Positions 17,849 through 25,431 of a stretch of 64,000 nt of DNA are shown here, piece by piece. Within the stretch, counting starts at the first letter, position 1. Every line of letters begins with the position of its first letter. The DNA comes from Herbiconiux aconitum. GTDB lineage: Bacteria > Actinomycetota > Actinomycetes > Actinomycetales > Microbacteriaceae. Where the stretch lies: NCBI RefSeq assembly GCF_024979235.1, contig NZ_JANLCM010000001.1, positions 1,426,001-1,490,000 on the forward strand, read 5' to 3'. The position numbers and the translations under genes were made by a program. The notes below the pieces were generated by a model. It made no database searches and was not told where the DNA came from. It saw only the letters and a program-made list of their open reading frames with translations.

Positions 17849-19359
17849 CCTCCCCACAGAGCCCCGCGATCCCGCACGTGCCCGAGGGCCTGCCCGACCG
17901 CATCCGGCACTTCATCGACGGCGAATTCGTCGACAGCGTCGGCGGAGCCACCTTCGACGTGCTCGACCCGGTGTCGAACACGAGCTACGTGCAGGCGGCC
18001 GCAGGTCAGATGGCCGACATCGACCGCGCCGTCGCTGCCGCCCGCCGCGCCTTCGACGACGGGCCGTGGCCCCGGATGCTGCCGCGTGCCCGGTCGCGCA
18101 TCCTGAACCGCGTCGCCGACATCGTGGAGTCGCGGGATGCCCGGCTCGCCGAGCTGGAGTCGTTCGACTCCGGGCTCCCGATCACCCAGGCGCTCGGGCA
18201 GGCCCAGCGGGCTGCCGAGAACTTCCGCTTCTTCGCCGACCTGATCGTGGCGCAGACGGATGACGCCTACAAGGTGCCGGGGCGGCAGCTCAACTACGTC
18301 AACCGCAAGCCCAAGGGCGTCGCTGGTCTCATCACCCCGTGGAACACCCCGTTCATGCTCGAGAGCTGGAAGCTCGCCCCCGCGCTCGCCTCCGGATGCG
18401 CGGTCGTGCTGAAGCCGGCCGAGTTCACGCCCCTCTCGGCCAGTCTCTGGGCCGACATCTTCCGCGAGGCGGGGGTGCCCGACGGGGTGTTCAACCTGGT
18501 GAACGGGCTCGGTGAGGAGGCGGGCGACGCTCTGGTGAAGCATCCGGATGTGCAGCTCATCTCGTTCACCGGCGAGAGCTCGACCGGGCAGGTCATCTTC
18601 GCCAACTGCGCGCCCACGCTGAAGGGCATGTCGATGGAACTCGGCGGCAAATCACCCGCCGTGGTGTTCGCCGACGCCGACCTCGACGCCGCGATCGACT
18701 CGACGCTGTTCGGGGTGTTCTCGCTGAACGGCGAGCGGTGCACGGCCGGGTCGCGCATCCTGGTCGAGCGGCCCGTCTACGACGAATTCGTGGAACGGTT
18801 CGCCGCCCGCGCGGCCGACATCGTGGTGGGCGACCCGCACGATCCTGCCACCGAGGTGGGGGCGCTCGTGCATCCGGAGCACTTCGCGAAGGTGATGAGC
18901 TACGTCGAGATCGGCAAGAGCGAGGGGCGCCTGGTGGCGGGCGGCGGTCGACCGGCCCACCTGCCGACCGGCAACTACGTCGCGCCCACCGTGTTCGTCG
19001 ACGTGGCGCCGTCGGCTCGCACCTTTCAGGAAGAGATCTTCGGACCCGTCGTGGCGATCACCCCGTTCGACACCGAGGAGGAGGCCCTCCACCTCGCCAA
19101 TGGCGTGAAATACGGCCTGGCGGCATACATCTGGACCACGGATCTCGAGCGCGCCCACCTCTTCGCCCAGGCGGTCGACTCGGGCATGGTGTGGCTGAAC
19201 TCGCACAACGTGCGCGACCTCCGCACCCCGTTCGGCGGGGTGAAGGCCTCCGGGCTCGGCCACGAGGGCGGTTACCGCTCGCTCGACTTCTACTCCGACC
19301 AGCAGGCCGTGCACATCACCCTCGGCCCGGTGCACACGCCCCGCTTCGGCGCCCACTGA
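17845..19359 (+). CDS. hpaE: 5-carboxymethyl-2-hydroxymuconate semialdehyde dehydrogenase (aldehyde dehydrogenase family)
   Basis: 504 residues of a typical NAD(P)-dependent aldehyde dehydrogenase. The catalytic Cys299 is in GERCTAGS, the general-base Glu265 in ELGGKSP, and the cofactor region is ITPWNTPFM and FTGESSTG. The neighbours identify the substrate: it lies between the DapA-like aldolase (4-bp overlap) and the HpaD ring-cleavage dioxygenase, the order seen in homoprotocatechuate operons, where HpaE oxidises the semialdehyde product to the acid. The HpaE assignment rests on context as well as sequence. Confidence 0.87.
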   Translation: MTSPQSPAIPHVPEGLPDRIRHFIDGEFVDSVGGATFDVLDPVSNTSYVQAAAGQMADIDRAVAAARRAFDDGPWPRMLPRARSRILNRVADIVESRDARLAELESFDSGLPITQALGQAQRAAENFRFFADLIVAQTDDAYKVPGRQLNYVNRKPKGVAGLITPWNTPFMLESWKLAPALASGCAVVLKPAEFTPLSASLWADIFREAGVPDGVFNLVNGLGEEAGDALVKHPDVQLISFTGESSTGQVIFANCAPTLKGMSMELGGKSPAVVFADADLDAAIDSTLFGVFSLNGERCTAGSRILVERPVYDEFVERFAARAADIVVGDPHDPATEVGALVHPEHFAKVMSYVEIGKSEGRLVAGGGRPAHLPTGNYVAPTVFVDVAPSARTFQEEIFGPVVAITPFDTEEEALHLANGVKYGLAAYIWTTDLERAHLFAQAVDSGMVWLNSHNVRDLRTPFGGVKASGLGHEGGYRSLDFYSDQQAVHITLGPVHTPRFGAH

Positions 19360-19388
19360 CCTCGATCCTCCTCACGAAAGACAGTTCA

Positions 19389-20453
19389 ATGACGAACGAC
19401 AGCCTTCCCACCCCACCTGACATCCTGCGCTCTGCCTCCATGGAGATCGTGGTCACCGACCTCGCTCGCTCGCGCGAGTTCTACGTCGACATCCTCGGCC
19501 TCGTGGTGACGGAGGAAGACGAGAACGTCATCTGCCTGCGCACCTTCGAGGAGTTCATCCACCACAACCTCGTGCTGCGGCAAGGACCGGTCGCCGCGGT
19601 CGCGGCGCTGAGCTTCCGGGTGCGGAGCCCCGAAGACGTCGATCTCGCCGAGGCGTACTATCGCGAGCTCGGCTGCCGCACCGAGCGGCGGCAGGACGGC
19701 TTCGTCGCGGGTGTCGGCGACTCGGTGCGGGTCGTCGATCCGCTCGGCTTCCCGTACGAGTTCTTCCACCAGGTGGAGCACGTCGAGCGGCTCGCCTGGC
19801 GCTACGAACTGCAGGGCCCCGGCGCGCTCGTGCGCCTCGACCACTTCAACCAGGTCACCCCCGATGTGCCGCTCGGCCGCGCCTACCTCGAAGACCTCGG
19901 CTTCCGGGTGACCGAAGACATCAAAGACTCCGACGGTGTGACCTATGCCGCGTGGCTGCGGCGCAAGAACACGGTGCACGACACCGCCCTCACCGGCGGA
20001 GACGGACCCCGGATGCACCACATCGCCTTCGCGACGCACGAGAAGCACAACATCATCGCCATCTGCGACAAGCTCGGCGCCCTGCGTCGCTCCGACTGCA
20101 TCGAGCGCGGCCCCGGCCGACACGGTGTCTCGAACGCGTTCTACCTCTACATCCGCGACCCCGACGGCCACCGCGTCGAGATCTACACGCAGGACTACTA
20201 CACGGGCGACCCCGACAATCCGGTCGTCACCTGGGACGTGCACGACAACCAGCGTCGCGACTGGTGGGGGAACCCCGTCGTGGCGAGCTGGTACACCGAA
20301 GCCTCGCTCGTGCTCGACCTCGACGGTCGCCCGCAGCCCGTCACCGCCCGCACCGAGGCCAGTGAACTGGCTGTGACCGTCGGCGCCGACGGCTTCTCCT
20401 ACACCCGCGCCGGCGACACCGAGCAGGGTTTCAAGCTCGGTTCGTCGCTCTGA
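19389..20453 (+). CDS. hpaD: 3,4-dihydroxyphenylacetate 2,3-dioxygenase (homoprotocatechuate extradiol dioxygenase)
   Basis: 354 residues with two vicinal-oxygen-chelate modules. Metal ligands His152 (RLDHFNQ), His211 (MHHIAF) and Glu264 (RVEIYTQDYY) are each offset by exactly three from His155, His214 and Glu267 of the Brevibacterium enzyme, and the HRVEIYTQDYYTGDPDNP region is characteristic of this group (HPCD/MndD). It opens the catechol ring next to the diol. The metal could be Fe(II) or Mn(II); both occur among relatives. Last gene of the operon, 29 bp after hpaE, with a modest GAAAG ribosome site. Confidence 0.93.
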   Translation: MTNDSLPTPPDILRSASMEIVVTDLARSREFYVDILGLVVTEEDENVICLRTFEEFIHHNLVLRQGPVAAVAALSFRVRSPEDVDLAEAYYRELGCRTERRQDGFVAGVGDSVRVVDPLGFPYEFFHQVEHVERLAWRYELQGPGALVRLDHFNQVTPDVPLGRAYLEDLGFRVTEDIKDSDGVTYAAWLRRKNTVHDTALTGGDGPRMHHIAFATHEKHNIIAICDKLGALRRSDCIERGPGRHGVSNAFYLYIRDPDGHRVEIYTQDYYTGDPDNPVVTWDVHDNQRRDWWGNPVVASWYTEASLVLDLDGRPQPVTARTEASELAVTVGADGFSYTRAGDTEQGFKLGSSL

Positions 20454-20492
20454 GCCCAACGCCCGGTCGGCGCCGCACTCGTGACCACCGGG

Positions 20493-20678
20493 TCAACGAC
20501 TGAGCGCCACCACGACGAGCGCAGCGGTGCCGGCGAGGAGGGTGGTGCCCGCGATCCCCTGCACACCGCGATTGCGGGACAGCCGTTCCCAGCGCGTCTC
20601 GAGTTCAGGCCGGTGGAAGCGACCGCGTTTCGTGGCCTTCGGGGGTTTGGTGGCTTTCAGGGGGTCCTCGTCCTTCAT
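20493..20678 (-). CDS. small membrane protein, 61 aa
   Basis: A basic N-terminal half (MKDEDPLKATKPPKATKRGRF...) is followed by one hydrophobic helix, IAGTTLLAGTAALVVVAL, at residues about 42-59, and a final Ser-Arg. Single-pass topology is likely. AGGCGG precedes the ATG. No known family. Located between hpaD and the TPR protein gene. Confidence 0.58.
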   Translation of the reverse strand: MKDEDPLKATKPPKATKRGRFHRPELETRWERLSRNRGVQGIAGTTLLAGTAALVVVALSR

Positions 20679-20724
20679 GGTGTGCCGCCTGGCAGGAGCC
20701 GGCGACGAAGATCATGGTCGCCGT

Positions 20725-21228
20725 TCAGGCGAGAGCTGCGGCGTACGCCGAGAGAGAGCGGCGATACCGGGTGAGATGCCCCGAGAGTGCCGTGAGCGCC
20801 ACCGCGACCGCCTCGCGCTCGCGCCCGGCATCCGCCAGCGCGAGTGCCAGGAATCCCGCCACGGCATCGTCGAGCTCGTCGGAGGGCTGCCCTTTTTCGG
20901 CACTCAGGAGTTCGACGCTCTCTTCGGCCCGACCCAGGGCCCGCAACGAGCTGGCGAGTTGGATGGTGGCCTGCCGACGGCGCGACGAGTCGAGTGCTCC
21001 GGCATCCGCACCGGCGGCCAGTGCTGCTCGATAAAGAGGAATCGCCTCCCCGGTGCGTCCCGTGGAATCGCGAGCCCCGGCTCGCTCGAAGGCGGCGACC
21101 GCACTGCCGTCGGGCAACTCCGAGGTCAGGGAATCGATCGCCTCCACGAAGGCGTCCTCGTCGAGCTCGTCGAAGCGCTGCCAGAGCTGCTCGGCGCGCG
21201 CCTCCCATTCGGGGGCGATCGGTTCCAT
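20725..21228 (-). CDS. tetratricopeptide repeat protein
   Basis: 167 residues of a conserved actinobacterial TPR-like protein. It starts MEPIAPEWEARAEQLWQRFDE, contains the AFERAGARDSTGRTGEAIPLYRAAL helix pair, then QLASSLRALGRAEESVELL and FLALALADAGREREAVAVAL pairs with TPR-like spacing (about residues 40-150). Probably a protein-protein interaction scaffold. The start at 21228 is preferred because the conserved block begins there; the frame continues upstream without family similarity. Confidence 0.8.
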   Translation of the reverse strand: MEPIAPEWEARAEQLWQRFDELDEDAFVEAIDSLTSELPDGSAVAAFERAGARDSTGRTGEAIPLYRAALAAGADAGALDSSRRRQATIQLASSLRALGRAEESVELLSAEKGQPSDELDDAVAGFLALALADAGREREAVAVALTALSGHLTRYRRSLSAYAAALA

Positions 21229-21248
21229 CCGCCCAGTCTCGCACCCGG

Positions 21249-21482
21249 TCAGCCGTTCGCGGCATTTCTCCCGGACGGGGATTGCAGTTGAGCCGCGAAC
21301 CAGTCGCGGCTCGCCTCGAGTGAGAGCCACAGACGTTTCGCTCGCGGGCTGCCGATCGGCCCTCCCTCGAACACCTGACGCTGACGCACCCAGCCGATCG
21401 GTCCGAGTGCCGCGTGCCGTCGGCTGAGCACGTGCCAGCGTGTGTCGTCGACCTGCACGAAGTAGATGTCGGGTTCGCCCAT
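21249..21482 (-). CDS. small hypothetical protein, 77 aa
   Basis: Trp/Arg-rich small protein (MGEPDIYFVQVDDTRWHVL...) with a plausible beta-strand opening and a helix LSLEASRDWFAAQLQS near the C-terminus. The start at 21482 lacks an obvious ribosome site, so it may begin further upstream. No family recognised. It is divergent from the small zinc-finger gene at 21588. Confidence 0.5.
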   Translation of the reverse strand: MGEPDIYFVQVDDTRWHVLSRRHAALGPIGWVRQRQVFEGGPIGSPRAKRLWLSLEASRDWFAAQLQSPSGRNAANG

Positions 21483-21587
21483 GAAGGAGGTTCGGAGCGC
21501 TCGCCGAATCGGATGGGCCGACTGAGCGAAACGGGTGCGCACGGCGTGGCCGCTTCCAATGTCGGTGGTGCGGCGCACAATGGCGAC

Positions 21588-21752
21588 ATGAACAACATGG
21601 AGATCTGCGAACGCTGCGAGGGTTCGGGCGCCGACCCGATGCAGGCCCTCGTCGACGAGTTGGTGGAGCTGTGCATCGAGTGCCGGGGAGACGGTCTCGT
21701 GTGGAGCTTCGACGAGATCGAGCACGAGGAGCTGCTGCCCCTCTCCGCCTGA
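21588..21752 (+). CDS. small DnaJ-type zinc-finger protein, 54 aa
   Basis: Contains two CxxCxGxG motifs, CERCEGSG (about residues 6-13) and CIECRGDG (about residues 32-39), followed by an acidic tail EIEHEELLPLSA. Four cysteines in this spacing could hold one zinc ion, as half of a DnaJ cysteine-rich domain does, but there is no J domain. Start could also be ATG 21597. Function unknown; possibly a small regulatory or chaperone-related zinc protein. Confidence 0.6.
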   Translation: MNNMEICERCEGSGADPMQALVDELVELCIECRGDGLVWSFDEIEHEELLPLSA

Positions 21753-21859
21753 TGGAGCGCCTCGCTGCGAGGTGTACACATGAAACAAACAGGTAACGAA
21801 TCGAGACGTGTGGTGCGAAAACGCGCCAAACACGCGACGATTCTTGTAGGAGGATCAGG

Positions 21860-22123
21860 ATGGGCAGACACTACCGCCGTAGCGTTTCTTCCCAGCCTGC
21901 CGTGGTCGCGGAGCAGGACTCTTCCGATCCGTATGCCGCCTATCTCAGCTGGGTCGAGCGCGGCAAACCCTCGCTGAGCGGCGGCGGGGCATCGAACATC
22001 CGGCCCGAAGCCGGCACGGTGCTCATGAGCGAGCACGTTCAGGTGCAGGAGCTTTCCGGGCTGCCGGGCGCACAGAGCAAGTCCTCGCCGTGGCAGCGGC
22101 TGGTCGAGATCTTCCGGCGCTGA
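21860..22123 (+). CDS. hypothetical protein, 87 aa
   Basis: A hydrophilic, probably partly disordered protein with an excellent TAGGAGGA ribosome site 6 bases before the ATG. It has a YAAYLSWVERGKPSL segment near the middle and a basic C-terminal helix SPWQRLVEIFRR. No cysteines, no membrane segment. Unrecognised. Confidence 0.65.
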   Translation: MGRHYRRSVSSQPAVVAEQDSSDPYAAYLSWVERGKPSLSGGGASNIRPEAGTVLMSEHVQVQELSGLPGAQSKSSPWQRLVEIFRR

Positions 22124-22213
22124 CGTTGAGGCTGTCGCTCACGCTGACCTCGGGCGCCTGACCGCCGGGTCGGTGCCTTCCATCGGCCGCGTCCGCGGGG
22201 GTAGCGTGGAGCC

Positions 22214-23641
22214 GTGTCCGCCGCCGACGACGACTACCGCAAGGCCCTCGACCGGGCGCGGGTGCATTCGCTCGAATGGCTCGCGTCGATGCCGACGCGA
22301 CCGGTTCGGCCCCGTCGCACGGCCGACGAGATCGAGGCCGAGTTCCCAGCCCGGCTCGACGATGCCCCGCGCGACGCCGCCGATGTGGTCGACGAATTGG
22401 CCCGGGTGGCCGAACCGGGCCTCATGGCCATGCCTTCCGGCCGGTTCTTCGGCTGGGTGATCGGCGGCACCCTGCCGGCAGCGCTGGCCGCCGACTGGCT
22501 GGTCGGGGCGTGGGACCAGAATGCGGCACTGCGCTACGCCACACCCGCCACCGCCGCACTCGAGGAGGTCGCCGGCCGGTGGGTGCTCGACCTGCTCGGC
22601 CTGCCCACCGCATCCGGAGTCGGCTTCACGACCGGAGGAACCACCGCCAACTTCGTCGGTCTCGCCGCCGGCCGCCGCTGGGTGCTCGACCGAGCGGGCT
22701 GGAACGTCGACGCCGAGGGGCTGAGCGGCGCACCCCGGGTGCGGGTGTTCGTGGGGGCGGAGCGGCACGCATCCGTCGACATCGCCCTGCGATATCTGGG
22801 GCTGGGCAGGCCGACGGTCGTGGCCGCCGACGCGCAGGGGCGACTGCGGGCCGACGAGCTCGCTGCAGCGCTGGCCGAAACGGATGCGTCGGAAGGCGTC
22901 GAACGCGGTCACGGGGGTCCGCGCATCGTGGTGCTGCAGGCCGGCGATCTGCACTCGGGAGCGTTCGATCCCTTGCGCGAGTCGATCGCGATCGCCCGTC
23001 GTCACGGGGCGTGGGTGCATGTCGACGGCGCGTTCGGATTATGGGCCGCCGCGAGCCCGACCCTCCGCGGAACGTTGCTCGACGGCGTCGAACTCGCCGA
23101 CTCATGGGCGACGGATGCGCACAAGACACTCAACGTGCCCTATGACTGCGGCATCGCGATCGTGGGTCGCGCCGATCTGCTGCGGGCGGTGTTCACGATG
23201 GAGACGAGTTACCTCGTCCACGAGGGGGTCGGCGTGAGCGACCCGTTCGAACGCGTGCCCGAGCTGTCGCGACGGGCGCGCGGCGTGCCGGTCTGGGCCG
23301 CGCTCCGCTCGCTCGGGCGAGACGGCGTGGTCGATCTGGTCGAGCGGCTGGTCGCCACCGCGCGCCACCTCGCGGAGGCGCTGGGCCGGCTGCCGGGAGT
23401 CGAGGTTCTCAACGACGTTGTGTTCACTCAGGTGTGCGTGAGCTTCGGCAGCGACGAGCGCACCCGGGCCGTGACGCAGGCCCTGATCGCCGAGGGAGAG
23501 GTGTGGATGTCGGGATCCCGCTGGAGCGGGCGCGACGTGCTGCGCATCTCCGTCAGCAATTGGTCGACGGATGCGCGCGACGTGCAACTCTCGATCTCCG
23601 CCGTCGAGCGCGCCCTCGATTCGGTGCCGATCGCCCCCTGA
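22214..23641 (+). CDS. pyridoxal phosphate-dependent decarboxylase family protein (group II, aspartate/aromatic decarboxylase-like)
   Basis: 475 residues of the fold-type I PLP superfamily. The PLP lysine is Lys304 in WATDAHKTLNVPYDCG, the cofactor phosphate motif is TTGGTTAN, and the cofactor Asp is in HVDGAFGLW. The order of these motifs matches group II decarboxylases (aromatic amino acid/glutamate types) and related enzymes. Substrate unknown. It starts with GTG. A GC hairpin with 5-bp arms (23642-23654) follows the stop and may terminate transcription. Confidence 0.82.
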   Translation: MSAADDDYRKALDRARVHSLEWLASMPTRPVRPRRTADEIEAEFPARLDDAPRDAADVVDELARVAEPGLMAMPSGRFFGWVIGGTLPAALAADWLVGAWDQNAALRYATPATAALEEVAGRWVLDLLGLPTASGVGFTTGGTTANFVGLAAGRRWVLDRAGWNVDAEGLSGAPRVRVFVGAERHASVDIALRYLGLGRPTVVAADAQGRLRADELAAALAETDASEGVERGHGGPRIVVLQAGDLHSGAFDPLRESIAIARRHGAWVHVDGAFGLWAAASPTLRGTLLDGVELADSWATDAHKTLNVPYDCGIAIVGRADLLRAVFTMETSYLVHEGVGVSDPFERVPELSRRARGVPVWAALRSLGRDGVVDLVERLVATARHLAEALGRLPGVEVLNDVVFTQVCVSFGSDERTRAVTQALIAEGEVWMSGSRWSGRDVLRISVSNWSTDARDVQLSISAVERALDSVPIAP

Positions 23642-23689
23642 CCCCCTCAGGGGGAGGGGCGTCAGTGGGGAGCGGTCAGGTGGGTGGCA

Positions 23690-23992
23690 TCACTGCACGC
23701 CGAGGGAGAAGTGCACCGATCCGTTCTCGTCGACCTCGGCGTCGAGCACCTTGTCGCTGAGCGCATCCGCGGCTCCTGGCTCGAGGTAGACGCGGGCCCC
23801 AGACGACTCGACGACCTGATCGGTCGGCTGCGGGCGCGGTGCGACGGCGACCTCGAAGTTGCTGCTGTCGGCGGTCGAGATGCGCAGTCCGCCCTCCGCC
23901 GCGGTCGTGGTGTCGCTGTCGCCCGAGGCGGCGAGTGTGCGGTCGGCGAGGTTCTTCACAACGGCGCCGGCGTTTTCGGTGAGGGTGAGCAT
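23690..23992 (-). CDS. HesB/IscA-like protein lacking cysteines
   Basis: 100 residues with the beta-rich HesB core (GGLRISTADSSNFEVAVAP; GARVYLEPGAADALSDKVLDAEV). Classical A-type Fe-S carriers need three Cys; this one has none, so it cannot ligate a cluster that way. Similar Cys-less proteins are annotated in other actinobacteria. GGAAGGAG provides a strong ribosome site, which decides the start at 23992 over a frame extending 19 codons upstream. Role unknown. Confidence 0.78.
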   Translation of the reverse strand: MLTLTENAGAVVKNLADRTLAASGDSDTTTAAEGGLRISTADSSNFEVAVAPRPQPTDQVVESSGARVYLEPGAADALSDKVLDAEVDENGSVHFSLGVQ

Positions 23993-24110
23993 GGGCTCTC
24001 CTTCCGGTTGGGAGGTCCCCACCCTTCCGAGAACACCCGCCCGTCTCAACCCCGAATCAGGGAGCTTTGCGGCGATTCACACCGAACTCGCCAGTGCCGC
24101 GACCCGTGCA

Positions 24111-24464
24111 TCATCCGGATGTGCGGCCCAGGTTCGCCGGTGTGGTGCCTTCTGGAAACGCGCCCTGGTCGCCGATCAGACGCCAGACCGCGCGCGTGAG
24201 CCCCGGGTGATCGAGCGCGATCTGCCGCAGTACGCGATAGTTGCGCGACGACCCGGGTCGCTGACCGCCGTTCTCGTTGATGTTGTCGGCACGCAGCAGG
24301 TAGACCACCAACTCGTCGACCGTGGGGAGCTCTTCCATGAAGTCCCACGGGTCTTCACCCGCCAGCAACCGCTCGTGCACGATCGTGTCGAGCTCGTCGG
24401 CCGCCTCGGCGCGCAGCACCTCGAGACTCGCCCGCCCGCGGGGAAGATGCTCGTTCGTGCTCAC
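24111..24464 (-). CDS. hypothetical protein, 117 aa
   Basis: A soluble, helix-rich acidic protein (MSTNEHLPRGRASLEVLRAEAADELD...). A central segment reads LPTVDELVVYLLRADNINENGG, and the C-terminus includes ALDHPGLTRAVWRLIG. No metal-binding or membrane signature. It lies just downstream (47 bp) of the metallopeptidase gene on the same strand and may be co-transcribed. Function unknown. Confidence 0.62.
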   Translation of the reverse strand: MSTNEHLPRGRASLEVLRAEAADELDTIVHERLLAGEDPWDFMEELPTVDELVVYLLRADNINENGGQRPGSSRNYRVLRQIALDHPGLTRAVWRLIGDQGAFPEGTTPANLGRTSG

Positions 24465-24511
24465 CCCCCGAGCCTAAGCACGCGCCGCCCCGGTAGCCAA
24501 TCGAGCGCACC

Positions 24512-25390
24512 TCACAGCTCGGAGGCGGGCACGCCGAAGGTGTCGCACGCACCGGGGCCACCGGTGAGACCCGTCTCGAACCAGTGCTGCCGCGAGGCGC
24601 TCGACCCGTGTGTCCAGCTCTCGGGGTCGACCTGCCCCCGGCTCTGCTGCTGGATGCGGTCGTCGCCGATCACCGAGGCGGCGTTCAGCGCATCCGCGAT
24701 CTGCTCGCTGGTCACCGGTTCAAGAAAGGTGACACCGTTCTCGTCTTCGATCGTCGAGGCCGCGCCGGTCCAGGCGCCGGCGAAGCAGTCGGCTTGCAGT
24801 TCGGTGCGCACCGAGTCGGAGGCCGGGCCGGTGAGCGAATGATCGGTGCTGCCCAGGATGCCGGCGAGCTGCTGCACGTGGTGCCCCCACTCGTGCGCCA
24901 CGACGTACATCTGCGAGAGCGTTCCGCCGCTCGCTCCGAAGCGGCTGCGGAGCTCGTCGAAGAACGAGGTGTCGACGTAGAGGGTCGCATCCGGCGGGCA
25001 GTAGAACGGGCCGGTGGCGCTCGAGGCCTGGCCGCATCCGGTGCTCGTCGCCTGGTCGAAGAGCACGAACTCGGGGGTGCTGTATTCCACGCCCAGCGCC
25101 GGTGCGGTGTCGGCCCAGTAGACGTCGAGCGAGGTGGCCGCGCCCACCATGAGGCAGTCGGTGCTCGCGTTCGCGGCGGCCCCGCTGGGGCAGTCGAGGG
25201 TCTCCTCGGTCTGCGTGCCGCCGACCCCGACCCCGCCCCCGCCCGCGATCCCCATGAGGTCGATGCCGAGCACCTGGGAGAGGATGAACAACCCCACCAC
25301 CACGACCGCGCTTCCGCCCCCGATCGCCGCGTTGCGCCCGCGTTTGGAGACCTTGCCCGAATCGAGTTTCGAGTTGTCGTTGAAGGTCAT
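24512..25390 (-). CDS. neutral zinc metallopeptidase (YpfJ family)
   Basis: 292 residues. A basic tail is followed by one transmembrane helix (AIGGGSAVVVVGLFILSQVL, about residues 22-41), a Gly-rich linker, and a metalloprotease domain with the zinc motif HEWGH (residues 166-170). Paired cysteines (CGQASSATGPFYC, CPSGAAANASTDC) suggest disulfides in an exported domain, so the catalytic part is probably outside the membrane. Substrate unknown. Monocistronic, with 41 bp to rlmC upstream. Confidence 0.9.
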   Translation of the reverse strand: MTFNDNSKLDSGKVSKRGRNAAIGGGSAVVVVGLFILSQVLGIDLMGIAGGGGVGVGGTQTEETLDCPSGAAANASTDCLMVGAATSLDVYWADTAPALGVEYSTPEFVLFDQATSTGCGQASSATGPFYCPPDATLYVDTSFFDELRSRFGASGGTLSQMYVVAHEWGHHVQQLAGILGSTDHSLTGPASDSVRTELQADCFAGAWTGAASTIEDENGVTFLEPVTSEQIADALNAASVIGDDRIQQQSRGQVDPESWTHGSSASRQHWFETGLTGGPGACDTFGVPASEL

Positions 25391-25431
25391 GGCCGAAACG
25401 CTACGCCGTCGGACGCCGCCTGGCGAGAACC

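Noticed and set aside
23637..23660. GC hairpin after the PLP decarboxylase gene as a confirmed terminator
   Set aside because: The stem is only 5 bp and there is no T-tract; mentioned with the gene but not called separately.
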